From a bacterium (GTDB taxonomy: Bacteria > Vulcanimicrobiota > Vulcanimicrobiia > Vulcanimicrobiales > Vulcanimicrobiaceae), in assembly GCA_021778415.1 (NCBI GenBank), contig JAJYCL010000012.1, positions 1-44,637 on the forward strand: DNA of 44,637 bases. Reading direction: 5' to 3'. Below the pieces are notes generated by a model that was not told where the DNA came from, searched no databases, and was given only the letters and a program-made list of their open reading frames with translations. Positions 6,558 through 15,389 of the stretch are shown here, one piece after another. The position numbers and the translations under genes are program-made. Position 1 is the first letter of the stretch. Every line of letters begins with the position of its first letter.

Positions 6558-7720
6558 GGGCGAAAGCCGAAGGGCGGGTTTTCGGGGTCGTCGGGAGGCT
6601 CGGGCGGCCATCCGAACGGCGGATTATTTGTCGGTGGCGGAACGCCGAACGCCTCGGGATTGCCCGTGCTTCCTTGCCCGACTCCGAAGGCCGATGAAAC
6701 CGGCGGAACGACCGGCTGCTCAGGCGTCGGGGCTTTAAACGGCTGCTTGGCGGGTGGCGGTGCCTGAATCTTCGGCGCCGGGGCGGCGGCAGGCTGGCGC
6801 GGAGGCGGCGGCGGCGGTGCCGCATCGAGCGGTGGAAACTCGTATCCCATATCCGCGGAGACTTCGCGCTGAAATTGCTCGCGGAAATTCGATGAGGAAT
6901 CGACGGGCGCACTCGGCGTTTTTTGCGTCGTCGTGAGTGCCTGCGTTTTCGGCGCGGCAACGATGCTCGTCTCTTTGCGCGGTGTGAAATTCGGAATCGG
7001 GAGTTCGCCTGCGGGTGCGCCGACGAGCACAAAGCGCGCCGCGGGAAGCAGCGTTGCGTCGGGGCGTTTTGCCAGCGCGCGTAGTTCGTCGAGATACGTT
7101 TGCGGAGCTTCCTCCACTTGCATCGTAGCGATCAGTAATTCAATGGTATCGGTGACATATTCGCGCGGTGGAACTTTGGCAAACGCGAATACATGTTGAT
7201 CGATTGCGGCTCGCACCCCTTGGAGAAGTTTTTTCCAATAGTCGAGCGGCTGATAGTATTCGAATTGGCCGAGCTCACGTTTTGCTTGGGAATACAGCGA
7301 GGCAATTTTGCGACCCACCGGATCGGCAGGTGGAGCAAGCTCGATAATACCTATGCGCTTTGCAACGCGCCCGAGTTCGGAAAGAATCTGACCGTGAAAA
7401 AATGGATCCGCCTCGTGCAAGTAATGGGCGGCGATTGCCATGTCATAACGATCATTGCGAGCTGGAATGACGGACGTGCTTCCGCGAATGAGTCGCGCAT
7501 TGAGGTGTGCATATTTGCGAATTTCATCATCGCGATGATCGATGACGTGGACTTCCGCGCCGGCATCGATTGCGTTGGAAATCATGGTGCCATCCGGACC
7601 ATAGCCGCAGAAGAGGACGGACATACCCGCTTCAATAGCGAGCGCTTCCCATACTAACGTATCGAGGTATTTGGATTCGCTTTCGAATTCATCGAAAGAA
7701 TAGATCGCTACTTCTCTCAC
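6554..7720 (-). CDS. methyltransferase-like protein with proline-rich tail
   Basis: 388 residues from a GTG at 7720 that overlaps the aroA stop (GTGA), so translation is probably coupled to aroA. The open frame continues upstream inside aroA, but that part is a shadow. Residues about 1-240 resemble a class I SAM-dependent methyltransferase: a glycine-rich loop region (SVLFCGYGPDGTMISNAI), an acidic end of strand 2 (VHVIDHRDDE) and a motif-IV-like strand (DRYDMAIAAHYLHEADPF). The loop is not the usual GxGxG, so activity is uncertain. From about residue 265 the chain becomes Pro/Ala/Thr-rich and disordered, with six consecutive prolines, ending in PPFGWPPEPPDDPENPPFGF. Substrate unknown. It overlaps the convergent gene at 6216-6557 by 4 bases. 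Confidence 0.75.
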   Translation of the reverse strand: MREVAIYSFDEFESESKYLDTLVWEALAIEAGMSVLFCGYGPDGTMISNAIDAGAEVHVIDHRDDEIRKYAHLNARLIRGSTSVIPARNDRYDMAIAAHYLHEADPFFHGQILSELGRVAKRIGIIELAPPADPVGRKIASLYSQAKRELGQFEYYQPLDYWKKLLQGVRAAIDQHVFAFAKVPPREYVTDTIELLIATMQVEEAPQTYLDELRALAKRPDATLLPAARFVLVGAPAGELPIPNFTPRKETSIVAAPKTQALTTTQKTPSAPVDSSSNFREQFQREVSADMGYEFPPLDAAPPPPPPRQPAAAPAPKIQAPPPAKQPFKAPTPEQPVVPPVSSAFGVGQGSTGNPEAFGVPPPTNNPPFGWPPEPPDDPENPPFGFRP

Positions 7721-8955
7721 GTTGTCTGCACGCTCCGCATGGTGGCGATAAACTCGGGAAACGAGACGTCGATGCAGCGTGCGTCGTCGATACTGAGCTC
7801 TCCGGCTGCAGTGGCGAGGACGGCCGTTGCCATCGCCGTTCGATGGTCGCCTTCCGTTGCGATGGTGCCGCCGCCTGCTTTCGGCGTGCCGCCATGGATG
7901 GTGAGGGCATTGGGCTCCGTTTCGCACGCGATGCCAACAGAGGCGCAAAGGCGCTCAATCGCGGCGACACGATCGGATTCCTTGGTTCGCAAGTCGCGTA
8001 TGCCGGTGATGCGGGTGGAGCCGTGCGCGAAGCACGCCGCCACCGCAAGAAGCGGAAGCTCGTCGATGGCCCGTAGCGCGACAAGCGGATCGATGTTTGT
8101 CCCGGTGAGCGTTGCCGAGCGAATCCGAAGAGATCCGAGCGGCTCGCCACAATGCTCGCGCGCATTGATGATCTCGATGTTGGCACCCATGGCGCGCAAT
8201 GCTTCGATAATCCCCGTTCGCGTCGGATTCATGTTCACGCCGGTGATCGTAAGATCGCTATCGCGTGCCAGGGTGGCGGCGGTGATGAAAAATGCCGCGG
8301 CGGAAAGATCGCCCGGTACATCGATATCGTGCGGACGCAATTGTGTGCTGCGCAGTTCGATGCGCTTTCCGTCGCTGATGATATCTGCACCGAGATACCG
8401 CAGCATGCGCTCGGTGTGATCTCGCGAGCCACCATCATTTGTAATCGTCACCGGTGTTTGCGCTGCGACGCCGGCGAGAAGGAGCGCAGATTTAATTTGC
8501 GCTGATTGCGAAAGCAAAATGAAACTGCGTGTCTGCGGTTCGGTTCGGCCATCGATGGTCAGCGGGAGCTTTCCGTCCGTCGTGTGTATGCGCGCGCCAA
8601 ATGCTCGCAATTGCATTGCGACGGGTTCCATCGGACGCTTGCGCAGCGACTCATCGCCATCGAACACGGCGCGGCGATTTGCACCCGCGCAAATGCCGAG
8701 CACCATGCGCGCAGTTGATCCCGAATTCATGCAGTCGATCTGCACCGGCTCGTGTGTGAGTTCGGCCGCTTCAAGGGCGATAAGTGCTTCACGCGTTGCC
8801 TGCACATCGCGACCGGGGTTGAGGCCGCGAATGTTGATCGGATGATCGAGCAGCGATGCCAGCATCAGCGCACGGTGCGAAATCGATTTATCTCCCGGAA
8901 CGGTGATTTCGCCGCGAAGCGGCCCGGCGCCGAAAGTATGCGTGCTTGCCAACAT
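7717..8955 (-). CDS. aroA: 3-phosphoshikimate 1-carboxyvinyltransferase (EPSP synthase)
   Basis: 412 residues, the normal length. The enzyme joins phosphoenolpyruvate to shikimate-3-phosphate in the cytosol, the sixth step of the shikimate pathway. Motifs: PGDKSISHRAL at 20-30 (substrate-binding Lys, Ser, Arg), NSGSTARM near 76-83, GDESLRKRPM near 100-110, QSAQIKSALLLAG in the middle, and TKESDR towards the C-terminus. The NSGST and GDESLRKRPM forms resemble the class II enzymes of Gram-positive bacteria more than the E. coli form. Its stop overlaps the GTG start of the methyltransferase-like gene by 4 bases. The divergent gene begins 107 bases away. Confidence 0.96.
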   Translation of the reverse strand: MLASTHTFGAGPLRGEITVPGDKSISHRALMLASLLDHPINIRGLNPGRDVQATREALIALEAAELTHEPVQIDCMNSGSTARMVLGICAGANRRAVFDGDESLRKRPMEPVAMQLRAFGARIHTTDGKLPLTIDGRTEPQTRSFILLSQSAQIKSALLLAGVAAQTPVTITNDGGSRDHTERMLRYLGADIISDGKRIELRSTQLRPHDIDVPGDLSAAAFFITAATLARDSDLTITGVNMNPTRTGIIEALRAMGANIEIINAREHCGEPLGSLRIRSATLTGTNIDPLVALRAIDELPLLAVAACFAHGSTRITGIRDLRTKESDRVAAIERLCASVGIACETEPNALTIHGGTPKAGGGTIATEGDHRTAMATAVLATAAGELSIDDARCIDVSFPEFIATMRSVQTT

Positions 8956-9062
8956 GCCGTTCCCCTTCGTGGCCCGCCCACATTCCCCCGGCCTCGCACC
9001 GATTGCCAGGGAAGTTCAGGACGACGCGAGCAATGGATAACGCTCCAGGAGGTGTACGCGTC

Positions 9063-9524
9063 ATGCTTCTTCCGACGAGTGATGGTAGTAAAGCGAAGGC
9101 CGTTTTTCTCTCGAACGGCTCCGATGGCGAACGTGCCGAGCATTGTACCGAAGCCGCGATGAATATGGCGATAAAAATGACGATGTTCATTGCTATGGAT
9201 GCCTTGCCGCCCGATGTGCAAACGAATATCCGCGGAAAAATCGATGCGCACCTCGAGACAATCGTGAACACGTCGATGGATGCGGGAGCCGATGCCTATT
9301 CGAGCGGTACGTCGGCGACGGCAGCGGCTGTAGGAGCGGGCGTGGCTGCAGCGGTTGCGGCGACGAGTCTTGGACGTGTGCGCCATGCGCTGTATCGAGG
9401 CGGATCCGTCCTCGGCGATGTCCAGGCCGTCGCTTCCGGAAATCCCGAGAAAATCGCGCGTCGCGTCGGCCAACACGTGTTCTGGCGTGCGTTCGGAAAG
9501 CTTGGCCGCAAACTGTTTCCTTAG
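9063..9524 (+). CDS. hypothetical helical protein with Ala/Gly-rich segment
   Basis: 153 residues from the ATG at 9063, chosen because a perfect AGGAGG lies at 9047-9052, 10 bases upstream. An in-frame ATG at 9033 exists but lacks such a site. The protein has an N-terminal region (MLLPTSDGSKAKAVFLSNGS), a Met-rich helix (AAMNMAIKMTMFIAMDAL), and an Ala/Gly/Val-rich stretch (TSATAAAVGAGVAAAVAATS) that may enter a membrane. The C-terminus is basic. Function unknown. A strong terminator follows 9 bases after its stop. Confidence 0.65.
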   Translation: MLLPTSDGSKAKAVFLSNGSDGERAEHCTEAAMNMAIKMTMFIAMDALPPDVQTNIRGKIDAHLETIVNTSMDAGADAYSSGTSATAAAVGAGVAAAVAATSLGRVRHALYRGGSVLGDVQAVASGNPEKIARRVGQHVFWRAFGKLGRKLFP

Positions 9525-9533
9525 GAAATAAAA

Positions 9534-9561
9534 AAAACAGGCCACCGAAGTGGCCTGTTTT
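9534..9561. terminator. bidirectional intrinsic terminator
   Basis: AAAACAGGCCAC (9534-9545) and GTGGCCTGTTTT (9550-9561) form a 12-bp stem with a CGAA tetraloop. The A-run on one side and T-run on the other make it work in both directions: for the 9063-9524 gene on the plus strand and for tRNA-Leu on the minus strand. Confidence 0.9.
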
Positions 9562-9585
9562 CGTGTTTGGCAACCAACCAAATCA

Positions 9586-9669
9586 TGGTAGGGAAGGTGG
9601 GATTTGAACCCACACGAGTTGCCCCGGCCGCTTTTGAGGCGGCTGCGTCTGCCGTTCCGCCACTCCCCC
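9586..9669 (-). tRNA. tRNA-Leu (anticodon CAA)
   Basis: Read on the minus strand: acceptor GGGGGAG pairs with CTTCCCT (two G-T pairs), discriminator A, encoded CCA at 9588-9586. The anticodon loop CTCAAAA gives CAA, reading UUG. It has a class II variable arm and a T arm with GGGTTCAAATCCC. It begins 8 bases after the stop of the fusion gene upstream, so it is probably transcribed with it or from a promoter inside it. Confidence 0.94.
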
Positions 9670-9677
9670 GTGGATGG

Positions 9678-12600
9678 TCAGGGGCTTTTCTCCTCAAGAA
9701 GCGTCCGCGCCTGTTCGACCGATGTCGCATCCACGACGTTCAGATTCATGCTGATGTGACGTTTCATGAAGCGAATGGTGGCGATGGAAGCGCCTCGGGT
9801 GTCACGGAGCGTTGCGCTCGTCACGTCCCCTGGATGCCAACAGAGGCGAAGCAACGTGTGTTGCCCGCGATGAAAGACGCCGAGGCAGTGCCCGCCCGGT
9901 TCGATGAGCGACGTGTCGCCGTGATAACGGCGAAATCCTGAAAGTGACACGAGTTGAGCGTTGCTTGCGGGATCGTGCGGCGAAAATGTTTCCGTGATGC
10001 GAATCCCGGGCACTCCATGGGTTACCGTATAGGTCCGTGAGAATCGTGCGCCGCCATTCGGGATATCAGGCGCATCGTAGTGGCACGAAAGTGAAAACTC
10101 TGCTGTCGTACCGGCGTTATCTCGGCAATGATAGCGTCGGTTGAACGTTCCTGCCGGGAGCGGATGCGTATACGCTGCAATATAATCCCGCTTTGAGATG
10201 CTTGGGCTGGGCCAAACTGCATCGCGAAAGAGTCCAATTCCGGTCGCGTAATTATGCGGTACCAATGTTTCGCCTACCATCGACCAATAGGAAAATACTC
10301 TCGATCGAGCCCCCGCTTTGTGAGCGATTCGCAGGGTGAGATTTCCGTCGACGATTCTATAGGATGCGTGGCCCGAAACATCATCTGAAAACGCCGCGGT
10401 TGATGGTACTCCAAATGGTCGAACGGCGGTTACGACGATGCCGCCGCTCTTTTTCGGCCTCGCAGCGACCATTCGCGAAAATAGTTGGCCTTTGCTATCA
10501 ACGACGATTCTGGCGTTGTGTTGGTCGATGTGCATGGCGATCGCTCGACTCGTTGGCGTGTTACGAAAGGTGATGTCGCACGGCAAAGAGGGCAAACGCG
10601 ATTGTCGTCGTGTACTTTGCTGCTGCATGCTCCCGCGCCATGATTCGGCCCAGAGTTCACAGTTCGTGGATTCGATCACGGCCTGGGATGGACGGTGCGG
10701 CGCAATGAGATGAAAGGGAACATCGAAGAGATATACACGCGCGCCGAGCGGCGGAATACGCGCCGCCGCAATCGCGAACGTTCGTCCGCGGTAGGTAAGA
10801 TGCGTGGCGTTGATCTGAACCGAGTGATTCGCTGGGTTAAGGATATCCAACAGGGCGGGCCCGTTGTTGATACCGACGAGCAGACGCGCATTGGAGAGGC
10901 CCCGCAAGATCGGGCGTACGTGTCGCTCGGCTTCGCGCACCGACGGGTAAATTTTCACGCCGAATGCACGGAGCGCACCAAGCCGCGCAACGACGCGAGC
11001 GCGGACTGGGCGCGCGGCGTCGGGAGAAAAAATCACCGCATTTTGTCGGAATAATTCTTGATTCGTAGCATACCGAAGGTCGATGAGTCGGCAAGAGAAG
11101 TGTTCTGCCCGACAGCGTGCGAGTTCATCGATGACGATCTGCATCTGTTTTTCGAAATAGAGAGAAGAGACCGAGGATGAGGGATAGATGCTCGGCGTCC
11201 AAGCGATCGCCATATCGGAGACGGGATGCAACGTGGCAATCGTCGAGCCGAGATCACGTTCAAGTAAGCCAAATGCGCGGACCGACGCATAGCGCTTGGC
11301 AATTTCACCGTCGGCGGTGAACGCCGCGTCCCAGGCATAAGACCAATTTGCCCATGGTGCCTCCCAGCCATCGGGATTGATCGTGTCTTGAAGCGGGAAA
11401 TTGACGATCCCATGCGCACCGAGTTGTAACAGTTCGTTCAGGGCAAGCGTGGTGTTACGCGGGTCGCTTGGGCGCGGCTTGCCTTCATCGGCACCTTGCA
11501 GCCATCCGGCCTGAAACTCGGCGATCATCGTTGGCGCATTGGGTTGCGTCGCCAACAGATCGGTCGCGAAATCGAGTTGCGTGAGATCGTGCAGGCCGAT
11601 TTGATAGGCATCGCTTTGATACCAGTCGCCCCAGGCCCAAACCGGTGATGCCGCGGTCACTTTTTGCTCGTAGGTATTGATCATCAGCGTCACCTCTGTT
11701 CCCACCGATGCCTGGACCGTCGATTTAAGCCAGTCGATGTAGGCACGCCAGTGCGGTCCGGGCCAGGTATCGTTATCGATATACGCGCCCTGATCGTCGT
11801 CAAGCGCAATGGCGATAATATCTCGTCGATACGGCGTTACTTCTTGGAGCACGCGATGCAACCAACGCGCAGCGTAGTGAAGATGCGTCGCATTGGCAAG
11901 CCATTCGGCACCGGCAGCATCTGCATGTGCATTCTGCAACGTCGCGGTCGCCGGATAGCGACCCGTGAGAATATCATGCAGCGGCATCGCGTATTCCGGG
12001 CGTTGTAATAACCACGCCGGATAACCGCCGTTGCGCCATTCATTGCGAATGACCGGCCCTGGGCGCAAGATGATCTTGAATCCCGCGTCATCGATAATTT
12101 TCAGAAGTTGCTGAAGATTTCGACGGTGGTTCGTATGCCCGTCGAAATCGAAGTTGCCGTTACTCAGTTCATGCCAGTTCCACGGAACATACAAATCAAT
12201 GGTATTAATGCCAAGGTTTTTGTAGCGATCGAGATCGTATTGCCATTCCTCCGCTGGAATACGCTCGTAGAAAAATGCCGCGCCCCACACAAAGAACGGC
12301 TTTCCCGCAACAGTAAATACAGGGTGGCCGTTTTCTTGGCGTATCGATGCGCCGGGCCACGATATTGTCGACGCCTGTGCAGGCGCGCTTCCAAGCGTGA
12401 CGAGAACAACAATCGAGGCGGCCAAGGCAAAGGGCCAGAGTCGTCGCATCCGCGCGAAACCGACGAACGTCAGCACACCGATGCACAACCAAGCGGTTCC
12501 GATGATCATGGCAAGACTCCCAGTCGACACGAACGCGAGTAGCCATCCGCCGAGCGCAATCATCGCCGGCAGCGGATAAAACGGCATAGAAAACGGTGCG

Positions 12601-13730
12601 GCATCGCGGGTGCGCCGTAAACGTAGAACGGCGACGATTTGCGCAATAGCCTGGATCAGCACGATGCCCGCCGTGAGGATAGCGATGACAAAATCTAACG
12701 AGAAGAAGCAGAGCGGAATCGTCGCCGCACCGATGGCAACGACGCCAATAAACGGAACCTGGGTCGTGTGCCCGAGGCGCGAAAAGTCGGAAAAAAAGTT
12801 GCCGTCCCGTGCGGCGGCAAACGGAATGCGCGCAAAGCCGAGCAGATTCCCATACAACGATGCAAATGCGGTCAGTACCACCAGTACCACAAACACAGCC
12901 GCAACGGTACCGCCGAACCCGTGCGCAACGGCGGTTGCAGCAAAGAACTGCGGATCACCGGAGATCGGCGTTACGAGAACGCTCACTTGCAAGAGGATAT
13001 ACAGCAGCGCGACAACGGCAATGGCCCAAAAGATCGAACGCGGTGTCGTTCGTGCGGGCTCGCGCAATTCATCACCGAGTAGCGTAGCTTGCGCATAGCC
13101 GACGTAATCGTAGAGTGCGATATACAATCCCGTGCCAAACGCAAGCGCGAGGCTCGGCCAGGAGCCGCGCAGTGCTGGAAACGCGAGCAGATGCTGCCAT
13201 TGCGGATGCAGTAGGCCTGCTGCGATCGCCACCAGTAGCGTCGCAATGGCGATCACGGCAAACGCGCGTGAGAGTTTTTGCACGATGTCCAGACGAGCGA
13301 GTAATCCGACGGTCATCAGGATAGCCAGGAGCGATGCCATCACACCCTTTGCAACCGCATCATGGGCTATTGACGGCATAAGATACGCAGAATATTGCAC
13401 GGCGCCGATCGCGCCGCTGGCCAACAACGCCGGCGCGAAGAGCAACATTTGCCAGGTGAACAAAAATGCGAGGCCGCGACCCCAGCTGTTCGCGCCGAAC
13501 GACTCACGCAAGAAGGTATACGTGCCGCCGGATCCCGGGAATCGCGATCCAAGTTCCGCCCAGACCATGCCGTCGCAGAGCGCAACGAGCGCGCCGGCTA
13601 TCCAAGCGAGCAACGCAGAAGGGCCGACAAGGGCAGACAGAACGAGCGGAACGGTAACGAGCGGGCCGATGCCGATCATCGTAATGATGTTGATGGCCGT
13701 GGCGCCGAGAAGGCCGATCCGTCGTTGCAT
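9678..13730 (-). CDS. amino-acid permease fused to a GH35-like glycoside hydrolase
   Basis: One uninterrupted 1350-residue frame. Residues 1-427 form an APC-superfamily amino acid permease: RRIGLLGATAINIITMIGIG in helix 1, ELGSRFPGSGGTYTFLRE at 59-76, and about 12 membrane segments. Residues 428-453 look like a complete signal peptide (MRRLWPFALAASIVVLVTLG then APAQA). Residues 454-800 match GH35 beta-galactosidases: VWGAAFFYERIPAEEW at 481-496, NTIDLYVPWNWHE, LRPGPVIRNEWRNGGYPAWL at 555-574, and PTMIAEFQAGW around nucleophile-position E738. The acid/base site, normally NE before YG, reads D645-D646-Q-G. Residues 800-1350 are beta-rich, without a domain I can name. A 12-helix permease would leave its C-terminus inside, so the 13th segment could place the hydrolase outside. 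Alternatively two proteins are made, from an internal ATG at 12449, though no ribosome site is visible there. Confidence 0.85.
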   Translation of the reverse strand: MQRRIGLLGATAINIITMIGIGPLVTVPLVLSALVGPSALLAWIAGALVALCDGMVWAELGSRFPGSGGTYTFLRESFGANSWGRGLAFLFTWQMLLFAPALLASGAIGAVQYSAYLMPSIAHDAVAKGVMASLLAILMTVGLLARLDIVQKLSRAFAVIAIATLLVAIAAGLLHPQWQHLLAFPALRGSWPSLALAFGTGLYIALYDYVGYAQATLLGDELREPARTTPRSIFWAIAVVALLYILLQVSVLVTPISGDPQFFAATAVAHGFGGTVAAVFVVLVVLTAFASLYGNLLGFARIPFAAARDGNFFSDFSRLGHTTQVPFIGVVAIGAATIPLCFFSLDFVIAILTAGIVLIQAIAQIVAVLRLRRTRDAAPFSMPFYPLPAMIALGGWLLAFVSTGSLAMIIGTAWLCIGVLTFVGFARMRRLWPFALAASIVVLVTLGSAPAQASTISWPGASIRQENGHPVFTVAGKPFFVWGAAFFYERIPAEEWQYDLDRYKNLGINTIDLYVPWNWHELSNGNFDFDGHTNHRRNLQQLLKIIDDAGFKIILRPGPVIRNEWRNGGYPAWLLQRPEYAMPLHDILTGRYPATATLQNAHADAAGAEWLANATHLHYAARWLHRVLQEVTPYRRDIIAIALDDDQGAYIDNDTWPGPHWRAYIDWLKSTVQASVGTEVTLMINTYEQKVTAASPVWAWGDWYQSDAYQIGLHDLTQLDFATDLLATQPNAPTMIAEFQAGWLQGADEGKPRPSDPRNTTLALNELLQLGAHGIVNFPLQDTINPDGWEAPWANWSYAWDAAFTADGEIAKRYASVRAFGLLERDLGSTIATLHPVSDMAIAWTPSIYPSSSVSSLYFEKQMQIVIDELARCRAEHFSCRLIDLRYATNQELFRQNAVIFSPDAARPVRARVVARLGALRAFGVKIYPSVREAERHVRPILRGLSNARLLVGINNGPALLDILNPANHSVQINATHLTYRGRTFAIAAARIPPLGARVYLFDVPFHLIAPHRPSQAVIESTNCELWAESWRGSMQQQSTRRQSRLPSLPCDITFRNTPTSRAIAMHIDQHNARIVVDSKGQLFSRMVAARPKKSGGIVVTAVRPFGVPSTAAFSDDVSGHASYRIVDGNLTLRIAHKAGARSRVFSYWSMVGETLVPHNYATGIGLFRDAVWPSPSISKRDYIAAYTHPLPAGTFNRRYHCRDNAGTTAEFSLSCHYDAPDIPNGGARFSRTYTVTHGVPGIRITETFSPHDPASNAQLVSLSGFRRYHGDTSLIEPGGHCLGVFHRGQHTLLRLCWHPGDVTSATLRDTRGASIATIRFMKRHISMNLNVVDATSVEQARTLLEEKSP

Positions 13731-13782
13731 GGCGCGCCGTTCGCTGCATGCGCGGCGAGCCCTCGCAGCGAAGAGCGGCTCG

Positions 13783-14823
13783 ATGCACGTACAGCATGAT
13801 TATGCGCGCCTACTTGGGTTAGCCGGCAATCTCGCCTTTGATTTTGTGGAGAGTCCGGCGCTTGTCGGCAACGCATTGGGTGATTCCCCGACGCGACCGG
13901 TTATAACGTATCTTCCACCTGGCTATGATCCAAACGGATCGCGGCAGTATCCTGTCTTGTATTGTTTGCATGGGTACTCCGGAAGTGCAGCCGCTCTCGT
14001 CGGCGCAAGCGCGTGGAATCTCAACGTGATGCAACGCATCGACCGACTGATCACGCGCAAGGCAATGCCGGAGGCTTTGCTTGTCATCGTCGATGGCTGG
14101 ACGCGCTTAGGCGGATCGCAATATGTCGATTCCATTCACAATGGTGCGTATGCAACCTACGTCGTGCGCGACGTTATTGGGCACGTCGATGCGTCATTTC
14201 GCACGATCGCGCACGCCGGTGGCCGCGCCGTGTTCGGAAAATCATCGGGTGGGTTTGGCGCTATGCATCTGGTGATGGAGCATCCCGGCGTGTTCTCGGC
14301 GTTTGCGTCGCATAGCGGGGATAGCTATTTCCGCTATAACCATCCGCCAGCATTCGCCCACCTCCATCGCACGCTCGAACGCTGGCAGTGGGATATGGCG
14401 GCCTTTGTGGATTCGTATACCGGCAAAGCCAAACCAACGGCAGCAGAATTTTCAACCATCGAAATGCTCGGCTATGCATCGGCCTACTCGCCTCTTTCGG
14501 CGAAGCCATTTGATATCGCGCTACCTATCGACCGGGCAACGGGTGAAGTGGATGAGGCAATTTTTGCCCGGTGGGTTGCGTTCGATCCCCTGGAGCGAGT
14601 AGCCGGGAAGGCCAGCGAACTTGCCGCCCTTCGCCTACGTTATCTCGATTGCGGGCGTCGCGATGAGTATGGTCTGGATATCGGGGCTCGAGCGGTGAAG
14701 CGCCGCCTTATTGAACTCGGATGCGAGGTTCAGCATGAAGAATTCGATGATGATCATCGCAACATCGGCTATCGCTACGAAGTTTCTCTCCCACTTCTGA
14801 CGAACGTACTGGATCACACATGA
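13783..14823 (+). CDS. alpha/beta-hydrolase, esterase D / enterochelin esterase-like family
   Basis: 346 residues from ATG 13783; the frame is open much further upstream but that part is antisense to the permease gene. It has the features of the putative-esterase family (PF00756 type): ITYLPPGYDPNG at 41-52, YPVLYCLHGYSGS with the oxyanion region, and a nucleophile elbow GKSSGG with S154. A His in DDDHRNIGYRYE near residue 324 completes the likely triad. Such enzymes cleave acyl esters from sugars, glutathione or siderophores; the substrate here is unknown. No signal peptide, so cytosolic. It is divergent from the permease/GH35 gene with 52 bases between starts, and its stop overlaps the next gene by 4 bases, so those two are one operon. 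Confidence 0.85.
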   Translation: MHVQHDYARLLGLAGNLAFDFVESPALVGNALGDSPTRPVITYLPPGYDPNGSRQYPVLYCLHGYSGSAAALVGASAWNLNVMQRIDRLITRKAMPEALLVIVDGWTRLGGSQYVDSIHNGAYATYVVRDVIGHVDASFRTIAHAGGRAVFGKSSGGFGAMHLVMEHPGVFSAFASHSGDSYFRYNHPPAFAHLHRTLERWQWDMAAFVDSYTGKAKPTAAEFSTIEMLGYASAYSPLSAKPFDIALPIDRATGEVDEAIFARWVAFDPLERVAGKASELAALRLRYLDCGRRDEYGLDIGARAVKRRLIELGCEVQHEEFDDDHRNIGYRYEVSLPLLTNVLDHT

Positions 14824-15386
14824 AAAAACCGTTTTTTGTTCTCTTCGCGTTATTGTTACTCGCCGCCCCGGCGTATGCGCAAGTTACCCCGACTCCGGCA
14901 CCTACCCCAGACCCGCACGTCTACGTTGATCACGCAATGTATCTCGTCGTTCCAAACGATTATTCGTTACTCGGGCGGCGGACGGTACAAGTCGCGCAAC
15001 TTGGCGGAAAACTCGAACCGCTAGCCGTGTGGGCGAAGCACTATCACCGTGATTCAATTTCTCTTACGCTTATGGCCGAGGGCGATAATGAGACGTTAAA
15101 TGCTTGGTTGGTGACGTTCAAAAACGAAATTCGGGAAAAGATCGGTAACGTGTTCATTAAAAAATCGACCCTCGGCACGTTGAAAAATGGTATGCCTGCC
15201 TATTGGGTGACCTTGAGTTATGGGAGCGGCTTCACCTCGCGTAAGCGTGAAGGCTGGGTGTGGTCCGATGGTCAGCGCGGAATCTTTTTGTCCGTGGATT
15301 TTCCGATCGAAGCAATGTCCGAAAAAGAGGCAAAAGCGGCACTCTCCAACGTGCGCGCCACGATGTACCCAAGGATTGACGAGTAG
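14820..15386 (+). CDS. secreted protein of unknown function
   Basis: 188 residues with a textbook signal peptide (MKKPFFVLFALLLLAAPAYA, cleavage before QVTP), followed by a short Pro/Thr linker. The mature part has strands and an amphipathic helix (NAWLVTFKNEIREKIGNVFI), then GMPAYWVTLSYGSGFTSRKR and a final helical segment. The layout resembles small periplasmic domains of PsbP/DUF1795 type, but I cannot assign it. The ATG overlaps the esterase stop (ATGA), so the two are translated together; the esterase itself is cytosolic. The 3' end is 3 bases from the stop of the convergent cystathionine lyase gene. Confidence 0.75.
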   Translation: MKKPFFVLFALLLLAAPAYAQVTPTPAPTPDPHVYVDHAMYLVVPNDYSLLGRRTVQVAQLGGKLEPLAVWAKHYHRDSISLTLMAEGDNETLNAWLVTFKNEIREKIGNVFIKKSTLGTLKNGMPAYWVTLSYGSGFTSRKREGWVWSDGQRGIFLSVDFPIEAMSEKEAKAALSNVRATMYPRIDE

Positions 15387-15389
15387 ACC

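Noticed and set aside
12447-12449. Independent internal start of the GH35 part as a separate gene
   Set aside because: The ATG opens a good signal peptide, but no ribosome binding site precedes it and the frame is continuous with the permease; kept as an alternative, not as a separate gene.
13132-13782. Long N-terminal extension of the esterase frame
   Set aside because: It is antisense to the conserved permease, has Arg/Ala-rich shadow composition, and the esterase domain starts after 13783.
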